Made by a program: the position numbers and the translations under genes
Shown: positions 46,851 through 59,822 of the stretch, one piece after another
Layout: the number at the start of each line of letters is the position of its first letter
Numbering within the stretch: position 1 is the stretch's first letter
From: Pontederia crassipes
Lineage: Eukaryota; Streptophyta; Magnoliopsida; Commelinales; Pontederiaceae
DNA length: 64,000 bases
Direction of reading: 5' to 3'
Assembly (NCBI GenBank): GCA_030549335.1
Contig: CM060193.1
Location: 64,581,646-64,645,645, forward strand
The notes under the pieces: model-generated
The model's database searches: none
What the model saw: the letters and a program-made list of their open reading frames with translations, nothing else
Told to the model about the DNA's origin: nothing

Positions 46851-48060
46851 AAGTAAGTAGTAGTCCGTGAAGCGAATTTCATGGGTCGTGATTTAGTTGT
46901 AACGACCCTCACAGAAGGATTAACATGAAGACAGAAATAAGTCACAGCCCGTGAAAAAAATTTCACGACTCTTGCGTGGTTGCCTTCTTTGTTTCCGTGT
47001 GATTGGTTGCCAGCAGAGCGGTCGGGGATGGAGCTTTGGCCGGAGATGCAGGCCGAGATCGCAGTGGTGGATGGTGAGCCGGGGTAAAGGCAGATCCTGC
47101 ACTGCTGAACGTCGGGGATGACACCTCTGTGAAGGAACTATCAGCTGTGAGGAAGGAGATTGGAGCGATCAAAATATGACCGCCAGCATCGAATCGGTGG
47201 TCGCATAGAGGTCGCCAGAACCCTAATTGTCGATGAACGTTGGCGCAGTTCAGTATGGTATCTTGTTTCCTAGAGTGTCAGAGATGGCCGCAACAGTTGA
47301 CGGTCAAAGGATCACATCGAAGGAAGATGAGAATGGTGTTGGGAGATCACTGGAGTTCCTACTGCTCATCAACGTCACGCATCTCGGTGTCTGATGGTCG
47401 AAGAGGAAGATGGCTCGCCAGTGTCCGCTGGACAGGGGACGTGAAAGGGGGGCATCACAGATCTGCATAAAAAAATAAAGAACAGAGGGGCCGTGAAAGC
47501 TTTCTCACGGGGCATGAGTCGGGCAAAAGGTAATCCTAAGACATGAAATGACTCACTTACGGGTCGTGAAAGCGTAATAACGGCCCGTGAAAACTATTGT
47601 GTAATAATCATGCAGGGTCGTGACTCGAGCAAAATGTATGGCGTAATTACTAGTGAAATCACTTACGGGCTGTGATGAGGTTCTAACGACCCGTGAAGTA
47701 TAAAAAGTTCAAAATACAAGACACTGTGAGGTGACGGTCTTCCTACGGCCCGTGAATACTACAACCGGCTAATTTGTGTGGATGTTAACGGGTCGTAAAG
47801 CATATGTTACGCCCCGTGAAACTGAGGTGTTCCATTAGCAACCCACTGTGAGACCCGTTAAATAGTTCTTAAGGTCCGTGAAACGTGAAAATTTGCAACA
47901 CAGGCTACTATGAGACTCGTGAAATATAGCTAACGCCCCGTGAAATATGAAATAAATAGAATAACACACCGATTGCATCGTGATAACTCTCTAATGACGT
48001 GTAATATTCAACATAACGCCTCGTGTGAATGGCATAATGGCCCGTGAAGAAGGAAATTTT
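46851..48060. repeat. degenerate tandem array of CACGGCCCGTGA motifs
   Basis: Copies of CCCGTGAA, preceded by AACGG, ACGC or ACGA, lie near 46940, 47583, 47693, 47754, 47813, 47874, 47936 and 48043. They are often paired with a GGGTCGTGAA half on the other side. Between about 47690 and 47940 the spacing is close to 60 bases, indicating a tandem repeat. A GC-richer block at 46970-47460 with open frames on both strands interrupts the array. Confidence 0.7.
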
Positions 48061-48862
48061 TTTTTAAGTTTAAAGAAAATTCAGCTTGTGACATGCAGAG
48101 ACCTATAAACAAAATAATAATAATAATAAAAATAAAAATAATAAAAATGATAGAAGGAAACTAAAGAGACTAAGCAACTAAGATAATCAAACTAAGTAAT
48201 CTAACATAAATCAAATTAATCTAAATTAAATTACGTGAAAGATCTAAATTGTAAGTTTTAGGATTGAAAATGAGTAGTTCTATGTTTAAAGTCGCTAGCT
48301 CGACTTTGTTATGGCTTATGTTGAGACTAAAATAAGATAATCAATTAGAATAAATATATGAATTTGCAATTAAGGAACAAGCTCATCGGGAGTATTTGAT
48401 GTGATCATGAATGTTCGATGTGGTGAGGCTCAGCGCATGTAGTGGTGGATGACGCCCAATGTTTCCACCCTTGTGTCATTGTCCGATGGTGGAGGTTCTT
48501 CAAGTGCAGCAACGTTCTTATATTGAAGTTGGGAGTTGTGTTGCTTATTGTCATGGATAGTAGAATGGTTCTTGATTCGCCACTGGACTGATTTGGTTAG
48601 TGTTTTTGGCATCGGTGATGTGCTTCTTTGTTTTTCTTTGATTTGCCACTGTTGGATTGTAGTCGGAGATGTCTTTAAAGGTGGTGATATGCTTTCTCTC
48701 CTTGGTGATTTTTGAATTTGCAAGGATGTGGCTGTCGGCGTTGATGGTGGCGGTGTTATTGATGATGATGTCGATGTTGGAGACGAAGTTTGTGTAATAA
48801 GGACCTCCGAAGGCCATCTCCTCCTTCGTACATGTCCATCTTTAATTAAGTATTCACTTGTC

Positions 48863-49540
48863 TCATTTACACGCCATTGCATAGTTGTTGTCCTTGCTGA
48901 AGATTTTGTTTTTGAATGTTCTTTGATATGGATGTTGATGATGGCAGGGGCACATAATGATGATTGGGCTCTCGTCGTTGTGCTTTGGTAATTCAGAATT
49001 TAGAGAAGTCAATTGTACAACTTGACTCTCTAATGCATGTAGCTTTGCCTCCAAAGCATCGAACTTGAGCTTTGTATCGAATAATCGAATCGAATCATCC
49101 ACTTTGATTTGTTTCTGAATTTGAGTCAATTGTGCTGCCAAGTTTTGGATATGTAGGTCTTGTGCTTGTAGTTTTCTTTCAATTGTTGTAATAAGTTGAC
49201 CCATCATCCCTTCGAGATCAATTCTTGGCTCAGCTAAAGGCTTCGAATTGAGAAGTGATGTGACATCCTCTTGTGTTTCCTTACTTTGATATTGCAAATT
49301 TAAAAGTTGACTCTCCAGATTTTTTATTTGATATGATTGCTTGGAGAGTTGTTTCATCAGGGGATTCAACTTGCTTGTGATGATGGCTTCTGCGTCCAAA
49401 GAGAAATCTTCATATGAAGATTGTTGAGGCATCTTTCTGTTGTTGTTACTTGATGAAGCGTCGGTGTGAACTTTATCATGTTGGACAGCAACTTGATTTT
49501 CCTCAATGTGTTGACTTATAGTCATTTTCTTCTTTGCCAT
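48863..49540 (-). CDS. coiled-coil protein ORF of the Athila/Tat-like element
   Basis: The frame is open from 49633, and the likely start is the ATG at 49538-49540 (MAKKKMTISQHIEENQ), giving about 225 codons. Residues from about 50 to 185 have heptad-like Leu/Ile spacing (LNPLMKQLSKQSYQIKNLES, LQAQDLHIQNLAAQLTQIQK, LEAKLHALESQVVQLTSL), predicting a long coiled coil. There is no zinc knuckle, protease or RT. The position just after the primer site is that of gag. The corresponding ORF in the truncated relative at 30430-31061 is decayed. Function is unknown; it could act as a self-associating capsid-like protein or be captured sequence. Confidence 0.5.
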   Translation of the reverse strand: MAKKKMTISQHIEENQVAVQHDKVHTDASSSNNNRKMPQQSSYEDFSLDAEAIITSKLNPLMKQLSKQSYQIKNLESQLLNLQYQSKETQEDVTSLLNSKPLAEPRIDLEGMMGQLITTIERKLQAQDLHIQNLAAQLTQIQKQIKVDDSIRLFDTKLKFDALEAKLHALESQVVQLTSLNSELPKHNDESPIIIMCPCHHQHPYQRTFKNKIFSKDNNYAMACK

Positions 49541-49691
49541 CGAGGATGTGATGATATGAGCGTGATAGTTGAGTCGTGTACAAAAGATGTGAACTTGAAA
49601 ACTTAACACAACTAAAAGAAAAGGTGAAAACAAAAGAAAAATAAAGTCTCAAAGTAACATAAAATAAGAATAGTAAGTAAAGATTAATTCT

Positions 49692-49706
49692 CCGGCAACG
49701 GCGCCA
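49692..49706 (-). other. primer-binding site (tRNA-Asp type)
   Basis: CCGGCAACGGCGCCA on the + strand; the minus strand reads TGGCGCCGTTGCCGG, complementary to the 3' end of plant tRNA-Asp. It lies six bases from the LTR. Confidence 0.85.
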
Positions 49707-49712
49707 AAAACT

Positions 49713-51421
49713 TGATGCAAAATTAAATGCTGGCAAGTGCACTAGTCGCACAAGTAATAAAGTGAAAGAGTAGAGTGTCGAACCCATGAGTAATTAATTC
49801 ATTTAACTAAACTAATTTCAGGGGCTAATAGGAGATGATATAAATTTTGGGTAAAAAGAAGTTGCAAAAAATAAAATTACAGAAAGTAAAAACTAAAACT
49901 AAATTAATCTAATATAATCTACTGATGCATAGGGCTTATAATGATAAATGAAAGTGTAGACAAACTGAAGTGACCAAATATTACAAGTTAGTTTCTAACG
50001 ACGGATTAGAGTCTACTAAAATTATTGATTTTCGTCTAGGATCAATCAACCTATCTTAATTCAAATTAGATTAAGACTATTTCGTCATGGATCATAATCT
50101 AATCAAACTTGAGATTAAGATGCATTAAAATGTAGTCTCTAAACTATTATCACCCATAGCATGATAATGATTAATAGACCATACAACTAATATTCCTTCA
50201 AAGATCTTACGAGTTGTGATATGCAATATTTGGACTTAAAAGTCAAAAATTAATTCCACAGAAATTATGCAATCAAAAGTAACTACTCCGACAAGGATGA
50301 TAGCTAACTATCGAAGGCAATCAATCTCTGAAAAAGCATTAATAATAGCATGCATATTCGAAAGAAAACTGAACTATAATCGATTATGAAATAAGGTTTA
50401 ACAATTTGCCTTTATCGATTAAAACTATTATACAAGTCTTAAACAGAAAGAAAACTAAATTATCTGGATTACAGAAGATAGAAAGATGTATCAATTAAGC
50501 ATGAGATCATCCCAACATAAAATAAAACATAGAGTACTCTATGAATGCCAATGAACTGCAGCCCGGTCCTCTTCTAGAGTCAATCGTGTAGAAATCTTCT
50601 CGTTGAGCCTTCTGAATTCTCTCACGTTCTTGACTTTGAAGAATAGGTTGCAGGCCCTAGCATTCCTAACATGTTCTCTTCTGGCTATAGAGAGCCTATA
50701 TTTATAGGAGTTTGAGTTTCTATGTGATCGGAAAAGAAACGAAAATTTTTCATGTGAAATAAGGAAAATTCGGATCTGAATTAATTTTAAAATTTTGGCC
50801 TTGTCAAAATCTGAAATTTGGGTTATAATATGTTTTCAAATCATCATAGGATCATATAACATGAGTATGAATCCTTATGCACTTCAAATTCTTTCAAAAA
50901 TCCATCCAAATCTCGAATTTGGGCTTCGTCATGGCCTGTTACATGGTTTTAACGGCTTAAACAGAGTTCGAATCGGTTTAGAAATGGATTTTCACGGCCT
51001 GTGACAAGCTTTTCACGGCCCTCACAATGTGAAAATTATAGTTTTCACGGCCTGTGAAGGTCTGGTCACGGTCGTCACTCGGGTTGGCAAAAAATCGCAT
51101 TTTAACACATGAAACAAGGTTTCACGGGCCTGTTTCACGGCCCGTTAAATTGTCCTCACGGCCCGTTAAAGTGTCATTTCAATCTTGCTTCACTATTTTC
51201 CACTTTTAGCTCCGTTTTAACTCTGATTTGAGCGCAATTTTCTCCGTTGGGTTCATAATTCAATTTTCTTGCTTCCTATACAAAAAATATAACATTTGGG
51301 TAGATTCTCATTTTTTTGAAATTAACATAAATAAACTCATAAAATGATGCATGCTATTAGAAAATAATTCGAAATGAGATTAAATGTATTACTAAATATA
51401 TGTTATATTTTGCATGCATCA
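49713..51421 (-). repeat. 5' LTR of the Athila/Tat-like element
   Basis: 1709 bp, partner of 43712-45429. Palindromic motifs cluster at 50990-51170 (TTTCACGGCCTGTGA, TTTCACGGCCCGTTAAA). Confidence 0.88.
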
Positions 51422-51426
51422 ACATA

Positions 51427-54027
<2,601 letters not shown>

Positions 54028-54192
54028 AATAATTAACAAATTCACAGTCTTAGTAGGAATAGTACCGCCCCGCATCCGAATTCATCTCCGTTGTAATACG
54101 CAGCCAAACACTTCCTATATTAATTAATAATCTCTTTTCCTATATATATTATTAGTATGTTCCGAATTCATCTCGGTTGCAGTACGTTGGCT

Positions 54193-54199
54193 TATAAAA
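54193..54199 (+). promoter_or_regulatory. TATA box of the CAF1 gene
   Basis: TATAAAA within GGCTTATAAAACTATCC lies 82-88 bp upstream of the ATG at 54281, which is a normal distance for a short leader. Confidence 0.6.
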
Positions 54200-54280
54200 C
54201 TATCCACGAGCCCTACGCCTCGCCCACACAAGAAGCACTTCCGAGCACATCACCTTTTGCACCGTCCCCCCTCATCCGTC

Positions 54281-55159
54281 ATGGACTGCCATCCCAATCT
54301 CGCCTTCGCCGCCGCCGCCGCCGCCCCACAGTCGGTGCGCGTACGCTCAGTGTGGAAGCACAACGCGGATGAGGAGTTCGCCCTCATCCGTCAAGCGGTG
54401 CCGTGGTTCCGGATCGCGGTCATGGACACGGAATTTCCCGGCGTCCTCTTCCGCTCCCCGTGCCACCCCTGCCAGATGACGCCGGAGCAGCACTATGCGC
54501 TAATAAAGGCCAACGTCGACGTTCTTAGCCTCGTCCAGGTGGGCCTCACACTCTCGGACGCGAACGGACGGCTACCGGAACTCATTGGCGAAGCCGGCAT
54601 CGGCAACGTGTGGGAGTTTAACGTCCGGGGCTTCCACCCGAGCCGCGACCCTCGCGTGCCAGAGTCCGTGGAGCTGATCGGGGCGCAAACCGGGATGGAT
54701 TTCGACGCCCTCGACAGAGACGGCATCGAGCCCCAGCGGTTGGCGCAGCTGATGATGTCCTCGGGGCTCCTGCTGAACGGCTCCACCATCGGCTGGGTCA
54801 CGTTCCACGGTGCTTACGACTTCGCGTACCTGGTAAAACTGTTGATCCGTGGGAAGCTGCCGGAGACTCTTGCAGACTTCATGAACGTGGTGCGTTGTTA
54901 CTTTGGAATCTGGGTGCTGGACGTGAAGTACGTCATGCGACATTGCCGTGGACTCTGTGGCGGCCTGCAGAAGGTGGCGAGTGATCTGAAGGTAGACCGG
55001 ACGGTGGGGGTGCCTCACCAAGCCGGCTCCGATAGCCTGTTCACTTTGCAAATCTTCAGGAAGATAGTTCAAATCTACTTCCCCGGCTACCAAGGCATCC
55101 ACCAGCATGCCGGCTTCATCTACGGACTTGCTGCGTATTGTCACAATGCAATGCCATGA
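54281..55159 (+). CDS. CCR4-associated factor 1 (CAF1) family deadenylase, intronless
   Basis: The first ATG (54281) in the frame gives 292 aa in one exon, a usual size for plant CAF1. CAF1 is the DEDD-type 3'-exoribonuclease of the CCR4-NOT complex; it shortens mRNA poly(A) tails in the cytoplasm, and plant copies often respond to stress. The catalytic acids are all present: Asp49 and Glu51 in MDTEFPG, Asp180 in FHGAYDFAYL, and Asp251 with His246 in PHQAGSDS. Flanking family motifs (SVWKHNADEEF, IKANVDVLSLVQVGLTLSD, GGLQKVASDLKV) are in order. The N-terminus carries an Ala run (10-15) and a Cys/His start that are not conserved in the family. No stop or shift is seen. GC-rich composition and the lack of introns are common among plant CAF1 genes, so retrogene origin need not be assumed. 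Confidence 0.92.
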   Translation: MDCHPNLAFAAAAAAPQSVRVRSVWKHNADEEFALIRQAVPWFRIAVMDTEFPGVLFRSPCHPCQMTPEQHYALIKANVDVLSLVQVGLTLSDANGRLPELIGEAGIGNVWEFNVRGFHPSRDPRVPESVELIGAQTGMDFDALDRDGIEPQRLAQLMMSSGLLLNGSTIGWVTFHGAYDFAYLVKLLIRGKLPETLADFMNVVRCYFGIWVLDVKYVMRHCRGLCGGLQKVASDLKVDRTVGVPHQAGSDSLFTLQIFRKIVQIYFPGYQGIHQHAGFIYGLAAYCHNAMP

Positions 55160-57105
55160 TGCATGCATGTTGATTGCAGTCTTTAATTGTATTAGGGCTG
55201 CGGGGAAGGGGCTCCGACACGTTGCAGATATATTTTACCGGTGGCAGCGTCGACGGCTTCATACTGATTGCACACGTGTAGTGATTTCTTGTTGATATAT
55301 GGGAGTTGACTTTGTCCATAACTTCCTTTTTCTCTTACAGTATTTTTTTTTATTCGTTTGAGGAATTTTTCATTTCTGTGAATTATGATGCCACCTTTTT
55401 TACATTAAAGTTAAACTCGTTATCCACAATCCATGATTAAAATAACCACAATGTTCTTATCGGAAAAAAATAACCACATTGTTAAAACAACAAAGAGTGG
55501 CGATATTCGTTTCATATTTCTAATTAATTGCATGGCAGCATGCACCTCTACTCTAACATAGATCTAACCAGTGGCAAGTGATTTTATTCCACAATTGATT
55601 TTTTTGTTAAGATAAAAAATCGTTTTATGAACATGAACAAAGAAAATAAAGGGGTACGATGAGTAATCAACATAAAATTACGTATGCTATACATAATTTT
55701 ATGAACAAAGAATATATGTATGCTATATATAACTTACGTGCAACTTTTTTAACAATTCGAGTTTACGATGCGTACTCATTATTTTATGCATTTTCCAAGC
55801 TGATGTAACAAATATGGTGCATGTATACCCGATGGGTTATACATGTAACAGTTATAATATTCTAACTTTGGAACTGCACCTTAACTTCCCTTCTTATATA
55901 ATAAAAGGAACAGCAACCAAATTAGGCCAATTTTTTAGCAATTTAATCTTGACAATATGATCTTTTTTTTATTGAGGTGGGGGTTTTAATTCTTTTATTT
56001 TATTTATATACACTTTCAAATTCAATCCACTAATATTTTTGCGAGTCCGTCCTCAATCTTACTAAAAATAAAGAATTGAAAACAAGAGAAAGGAGGGAAA
56101 AAATAAATAAGCCAATTCGTTTACCGCCATATATTATTCAAACATTTTAATAAACAAATGAGCTTGACTTCTTCATTTTTTCAATATTAATAAAATAAAA
56201 ATAATCATTTCTATATATATATATATATGTGTGTGTGTGTTTTACTGAAAAAAAAATGAAGGTAGAATGAGTATTGAATCGTTACAGTTCAACGATATAC
56301 GAGGGGAATCTAGTACAGCATGCAATTGAATGTATAGCATCATCGTTGTTTAAGTTTTTCAAATGCAGCGTTTGACAAAAAAAAAACAATTTGTTAAAAT
56401 GCAGCTATAATACTTTCTACAAATACAAACAAGTTAAATCTCTCGGCCCTGGTGAACTAAAACAAATGCATAAATACTCGCAGATCAGATCCTACACAAT
56501 GTTTACAAGTCTTGATGCACCCTTCTATTTATTATCCTGCAAAACACTTGTAAGCAAAAAAAAAATTTGCATTATTTCATGGTTCAATTTGTGGTCGGCT
56601 GAAAGAAGCATTCCACTGCAAGAAAAAATTGATTTGATGGTGTATTCGTCACAAATCCCAAAAAATTCATCAAAAACATCGTTTTCCAACAACTTTTCTA
56701 ATGAAAAGAAATCATCGCAAAAACTTTACGACGGAAAATCTTGATCCATCGAAACTTCCTACGGGAGATGTCCGTGGAAGGTTTCGACGAGAGTTTTGAC
56801 AATCTAACTGCAATAACAAGAGGAACTTTGTGAATGACAACTTAGTCTTCATTGTAACCGGCTGGAGATATACAAATGTGAATAGGGAGGAGTATAAGTG
56901 AGCTCTTGTAGGAGTTAAAATCTTCTCTCATCCACTTCCATGAGATAGTTAAGAGCCAGTTACCTCAAGAAATCAATGCTCGATATAGACTTATCGTTGT
57001 AGTATCCATCCACTAAAGTGTAAAGCACGAGTAAATTCGTATGTCAATATTTGCCTCCCCATGCCTTGTGCCCTAATTGCCTGAAAAAATAAAATGAAAT
57101 GTGAC
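55160..57105. other. 3' flank of CAF1 and AT-rich intergenic DNA
   Basis: The first 150 bp or so remain GC-richer and probably hold the 3' UTR. A (TA)n/(TG)n tract lies at about 56213-56240. Around 56630-56830, CATCGAAA/GACGGGA words and GACAATCTAACTGCAAT resemble the decayed CACTA-like region at 3220-3620. No further gene was recognised. Confidence 0.5.
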
Positions 57106-57110
57106 CAACT

Positions 57111-57764
57111 TGGTAGGCTTTTGGAGTTAATCCAGCTCATTAAAAAGTAAATATATTTAAGTTAATTAAACCTAATTAACTTAATATGGGATGCTTTTCT
57201 CTTGAATTGTGCGACAGCCACATGAAGAAAAAGGTGATTTTTTTTCTTCCTTTCTGCCAAGCCGAGAGCAAAAGAAAAGTTTTTTTTCTTTTCCATGATC
57301 TAGAGTTGATCGAAAAAGAAAAAGAATTTTTCTTTGGTCAACGGATAAAGAAAAAAAAAGAGAAGAGGGCTGAAAAAGAAAACAGAAGATTTCTTCTTAA
57401 AAAGCAAAGAATCATGAATAGAGTCAGATTGGGAGGATTTTTGGGGTTTTGCTCATACTACAATCACAGAGAATTGTAGTAATCATGTGATATTATTTTT
57501 ACTGTTATTTCAGTATTTTTTCATAGAAGAATTATTTATCCTCGTGAATTATTATTCGGGTTTAGACAAAACCCGAAAAATATTGTACTCTATTCTTGGA
57601 TTAGTGATATTGTTCTGTGATTGCCCTATAATTTTTTCCCTTCTCATTGGAGGGTTTTTTCACATAAATTTGGTGTCTGTTTTGCCTATTATTATTTTCT
57701 TATGCATCGTGCTCGGCTTATATTATTTAATTCACACATAAGAAGTGGGATTAAATTCCCAACA
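57111..57764 (+). repeat. 5' LTR of the TNT/Tork-like element
   Basis: 654 bp. Open frames inside it on the + strand are artefacts. The last 470 bp or so are shared with the 3' LTR (ATGATCTAGAGTTGAT to CCCAACA). Confidence 0.85.
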
Positions 57765-57765
57765 A

Positions 57766-57778
57766 GTGGTATTAGAGC
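57766..57778 (+). other. primer-binding site (initiator tRNA-Met)
   Basis: GTGGTATTAGAGC one base after the LTR matches the TGGTATCAGAGC-type site with one change. Confidence 0.8.
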
Positions 57779-57811
57779 GAGATTAATTGGGATTTCTTTT
57801 GTGTGAATTAA

Positions 57812-58600
57812 ATGAAGGATAACTATTTTAACGGAATGATCAAACTAACATCGAATAATTATTCAACTTAGAAAGCCAGGATGGAGGACTTTCTTTACTG
57901 CAAAGACTTGTTTGATCCCGTTGAATAGGAGATAAAAAGCCGACAGGAAAAATTGATGAAAGTTGGAAAAAAATGCACAGAAAAGCGGTTGGGATGATTA
58001 GGTAATTTATTGATGTCAGTATTTTTCATCATGTTGCTCAAGAGACATATGCACAAGTTTTGTGTAAGAAGCTACAATATTTATATGAAAGGAATACTGC
58101 TCAGAATAAAGTTTTCATGATTAGGAAACCGGTAAATTTGAAGTTTAAAGATGAAAGTTCTATTGCTGAACACTTGAGTGAATTTCAAAAAATAGTAAAT
58201 CAGTTGGAAGCAATAAAAATAATCCTTGATGATGAGATGCAAGAATTGATGCTCCAGAATTCTTTACCAAATTCATGGAAAACTTTGGTGATAGCACTTA
58301 GTAATTCTGCTCCTAATGGTGTGGTATCTCTCACCATGGTCAAAGATTATTTGTTTAATGAAGAAACAAGGAGGAAGAGCATGAGAACAGATACTATACA
58401 GGTTCTTGTCACAGATAATAGAGGTAGAAATAGAAGCAGAGGATCAAAAGGCCGTGGCAACAATAAGTCACGGTCAAGAGAAAAATTTACATGTTATCAC
58501 TGTGACAAAGAATGACATATCAAGAAAAATTGTAGAGACCGGAAGAAGCAACAGAATGAGAAGAATTAGAAAGATGCATATGATCAGAGTACTGTAGTGG
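57812..58600 (+). pseudogene. copia gag relic (TNT/Tork type)
   Basis: The ATG at 57812 starts a gag with a stop in place of Trp (NYST*KARMEDFLYCKDLFDP). The UBN2 domain is well preserved at 58060-58515: YLYERNTAQNKVFMIRKPVN, HLSEFQKIVNQLEAI, LMLQNSLPNSWKTLV. An Arg/Ser-rich basic tail follows. The zinc knuckle CYHCDKE-stop-HIKKNC has its central Gly codon changed to TGA. Other stops and shifts lie near 57930 and 58000. Confidence 0.85.
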
Positions 58601-59294
58601 CATCAGATGAGGATCTATATTACCTTTCCGAAGGGGATGAAGAATGCAATGTCACATACTCTTCAGTTGAGTGGATCATCGATTCAGGAGCTTCGCATAA
58701 TGTATCTCCATTAAAATAATACTTCAGTGTATACAGAACTAGTGATTTTGGAACAATGAAGATGAGCAATAAGACAGAGTCTAAAATTGTAGGAATTGAA
58801 GATGTATGTATTCGAACAGATGTTGGTTATGAATTGATTTTGAAGGATGTCATACACATACCAGATTTACGTCTCAATCTGATTTCTCCTCGACTTTTGG
58901 ATCAGGAAGGCTACTGTAGTCACATGGGTGATAGAAAGTGGAAATTGATCATCAAAGGATCCATGATTGTTGCCAAAGGAAAGCCATCAGGGGTCTTCTA
59001 CAAAACTCAAGTGAATTTGATTGGACAGTCAATAAATGCAATAGAGGAATAAACTTCACCAAATTTATGGCACAAAAGATTAGGACACATGAGTGAGAAA
59101 GGAATGCAGGTTCTGACGAAGAATTCTCACATCACTATTATCAAAGGTAAATTTCTGAATACTTGTGATGACTGTCTATTTGGTAAACAGTGCAGAGTGT
59201 CATTTGTGTCCAATTCTAAGAAAAGGGAAAATAAGTTGGATTTGGTGCATTCAGATGTGTGTGGTACTCCCATTGAGGTAAATTCTTTAGGTGT
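58601..59294 (+). pseudogene. copia protease and pre-integrase relic
   Basis: WIIDSGASHNVSP carries the aspartic protease DSG motif (about 58672-58705). The core continues as VIHIPDLRLNLISPRLLDQE and WKLIIKGSMIVAKG. The pre-integrase zinc-binding region (WHKRLGHMSEKGM, CDDCLFGKQ) leads to LDLVHSDVCG, the first Asp of integrase, where the sequence breaks off at about 59295. Stops occur at PLK*YF and EE*TSP. Confidence 0.85.
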
Positions 59295-59817
59295 ATGATC
59301 TAGAGTTGATTGAAAAAGAAAATGGATTTTTCTTTGGTCAACGAATAAAGAAAAGAAGAGAGAAAATGGCTAAAAAAGAAGACATAAGATTTCTTCTCGA
59401 AGAAAAAAGAAGAAAGAAGAAGGCTAAAAAAGAAGACATAAGATTTCTTCTTGAAGAGTAAAGAATCAAGAATAGAGCCATATTGGGAGGATCTCTGAGG
59501 TTTTGCTAATACTACAATCACAGAAAATTATAGTAATCAGGTGATATTATTCCTACTATTATTTCAATATTTTTTCAAAGAAGAATTATTTATTCCAGTG
59601 AATTATTATTCGGATTTGGGCAAAACCCGAAAGACATTGTACTCTATTCTTGTATTAGTGATATTGCTCTGTGATTGCCCTGTGATTTTTCCCTTCTCAT
59701 TGGAGGGTTTTTTCACACAAATTTGGTGTCTGTTTTGTCTATTATTATTTTCTTGTGCATCGTGCTTGACTTATATTATTTAATTCACACATAAAAAGTG
59801 AAATTAAATTCCCAACA
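59295..59817 (+). repeat. 3' LTR of the TNT/Tork-like element, 5'-truncated
   Basis: Homology with the 5' LTR starts at the shared ATGATCTAGAGTTGAT (57295 and 59295). A repeated AAAGAAGACATAAGATTTCT unit near 59370-59450 is a duplication not seen in the other LTR. Confidence 0.85.
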
Positions 59818-59822
59818 CAACT

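Larger units (their letters stand above)
43712..51421 (-). mobile_element. complete non-autonomous Athila/Tat-like Ty3/gypsy element
   Basis: Two long LTRs (43712-45429 and 49713-51421) with TGATGC/GCATCA ends bound a 4.28-kb interior. The target duplication is exact: ACATA at 43707-43711 and 51422-51426. Next to the right LTR, CCGGCAACGGCGCCA is the complement of a tRNA-Asp-type primer site, as used by Athila-type gypsy elements. Next to the left LTR is a polypurine tract. Together these put the element on the minus strand. The LTRs are very similar, with scattered substitutions and short indels. No gag, protease, RT, RNase H or integrase is recognisable inside; one coiled-coil ORF and a repeat array occupy the space. 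It would depend on another element for movement. Confidence 0.88.
57111..59817 (+). mobile_element. TNT/Tork-like copia element with large internal deletion
   Basis: The 5' LTR begins TGGTAGGC and ends CCCAACA. CAACT lies directly outside the element at both ends (57106-57110 and 59818-59822), an exact 5-bp target duplication. The interior runs from primer site through gag and protease into the first residues of integrase. At about 59295 it jumps into the middle of the 3' LTR. Integrase, RT, RNase H and the first 180 bp or so of the 3' LTR are gone. Because the target duplication is intact, the deletion happened during reverse transcription or later inside the element. Confidence 0.88.

Noticed and set aside
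47240..47470. 76-codon + strand frame and opposing frames in a GC-rich block
   Set aside because: No family resemblance; may be captured host DNA but nothing supports a product.
46851..48060. Possible CRISPR-like array because of regularly spaced repeats
   Set aside because: This is a plant nuclear retrotransposon; repeats are degenerate palindromes with related, not unique, spacers.
48428..48991. Open frames of 87-150 codons on both strands in the Athila-like interior
   Set aside because: Mutually overlapping, Thr/Ser/Pro-rich or Val/Asp-rich from GATGTTG-type simple sequence; only the coiled-coil frame has consistent structure.
54493..55168. Minus-strand frames of 102 and 198 codons opposite CAF1
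   Set aside because: Antisense shadows of the GC-rich CAF1 exon.
57487..57741. Hydrophobic 84-codon frame in the LTR (and its copy at 59541-59783)
   Set aside because: Lies in the U3/R/U5 sequence of a copia LTR and is duplicated only because the LTR is; T-rich codons mimic membrane segments.
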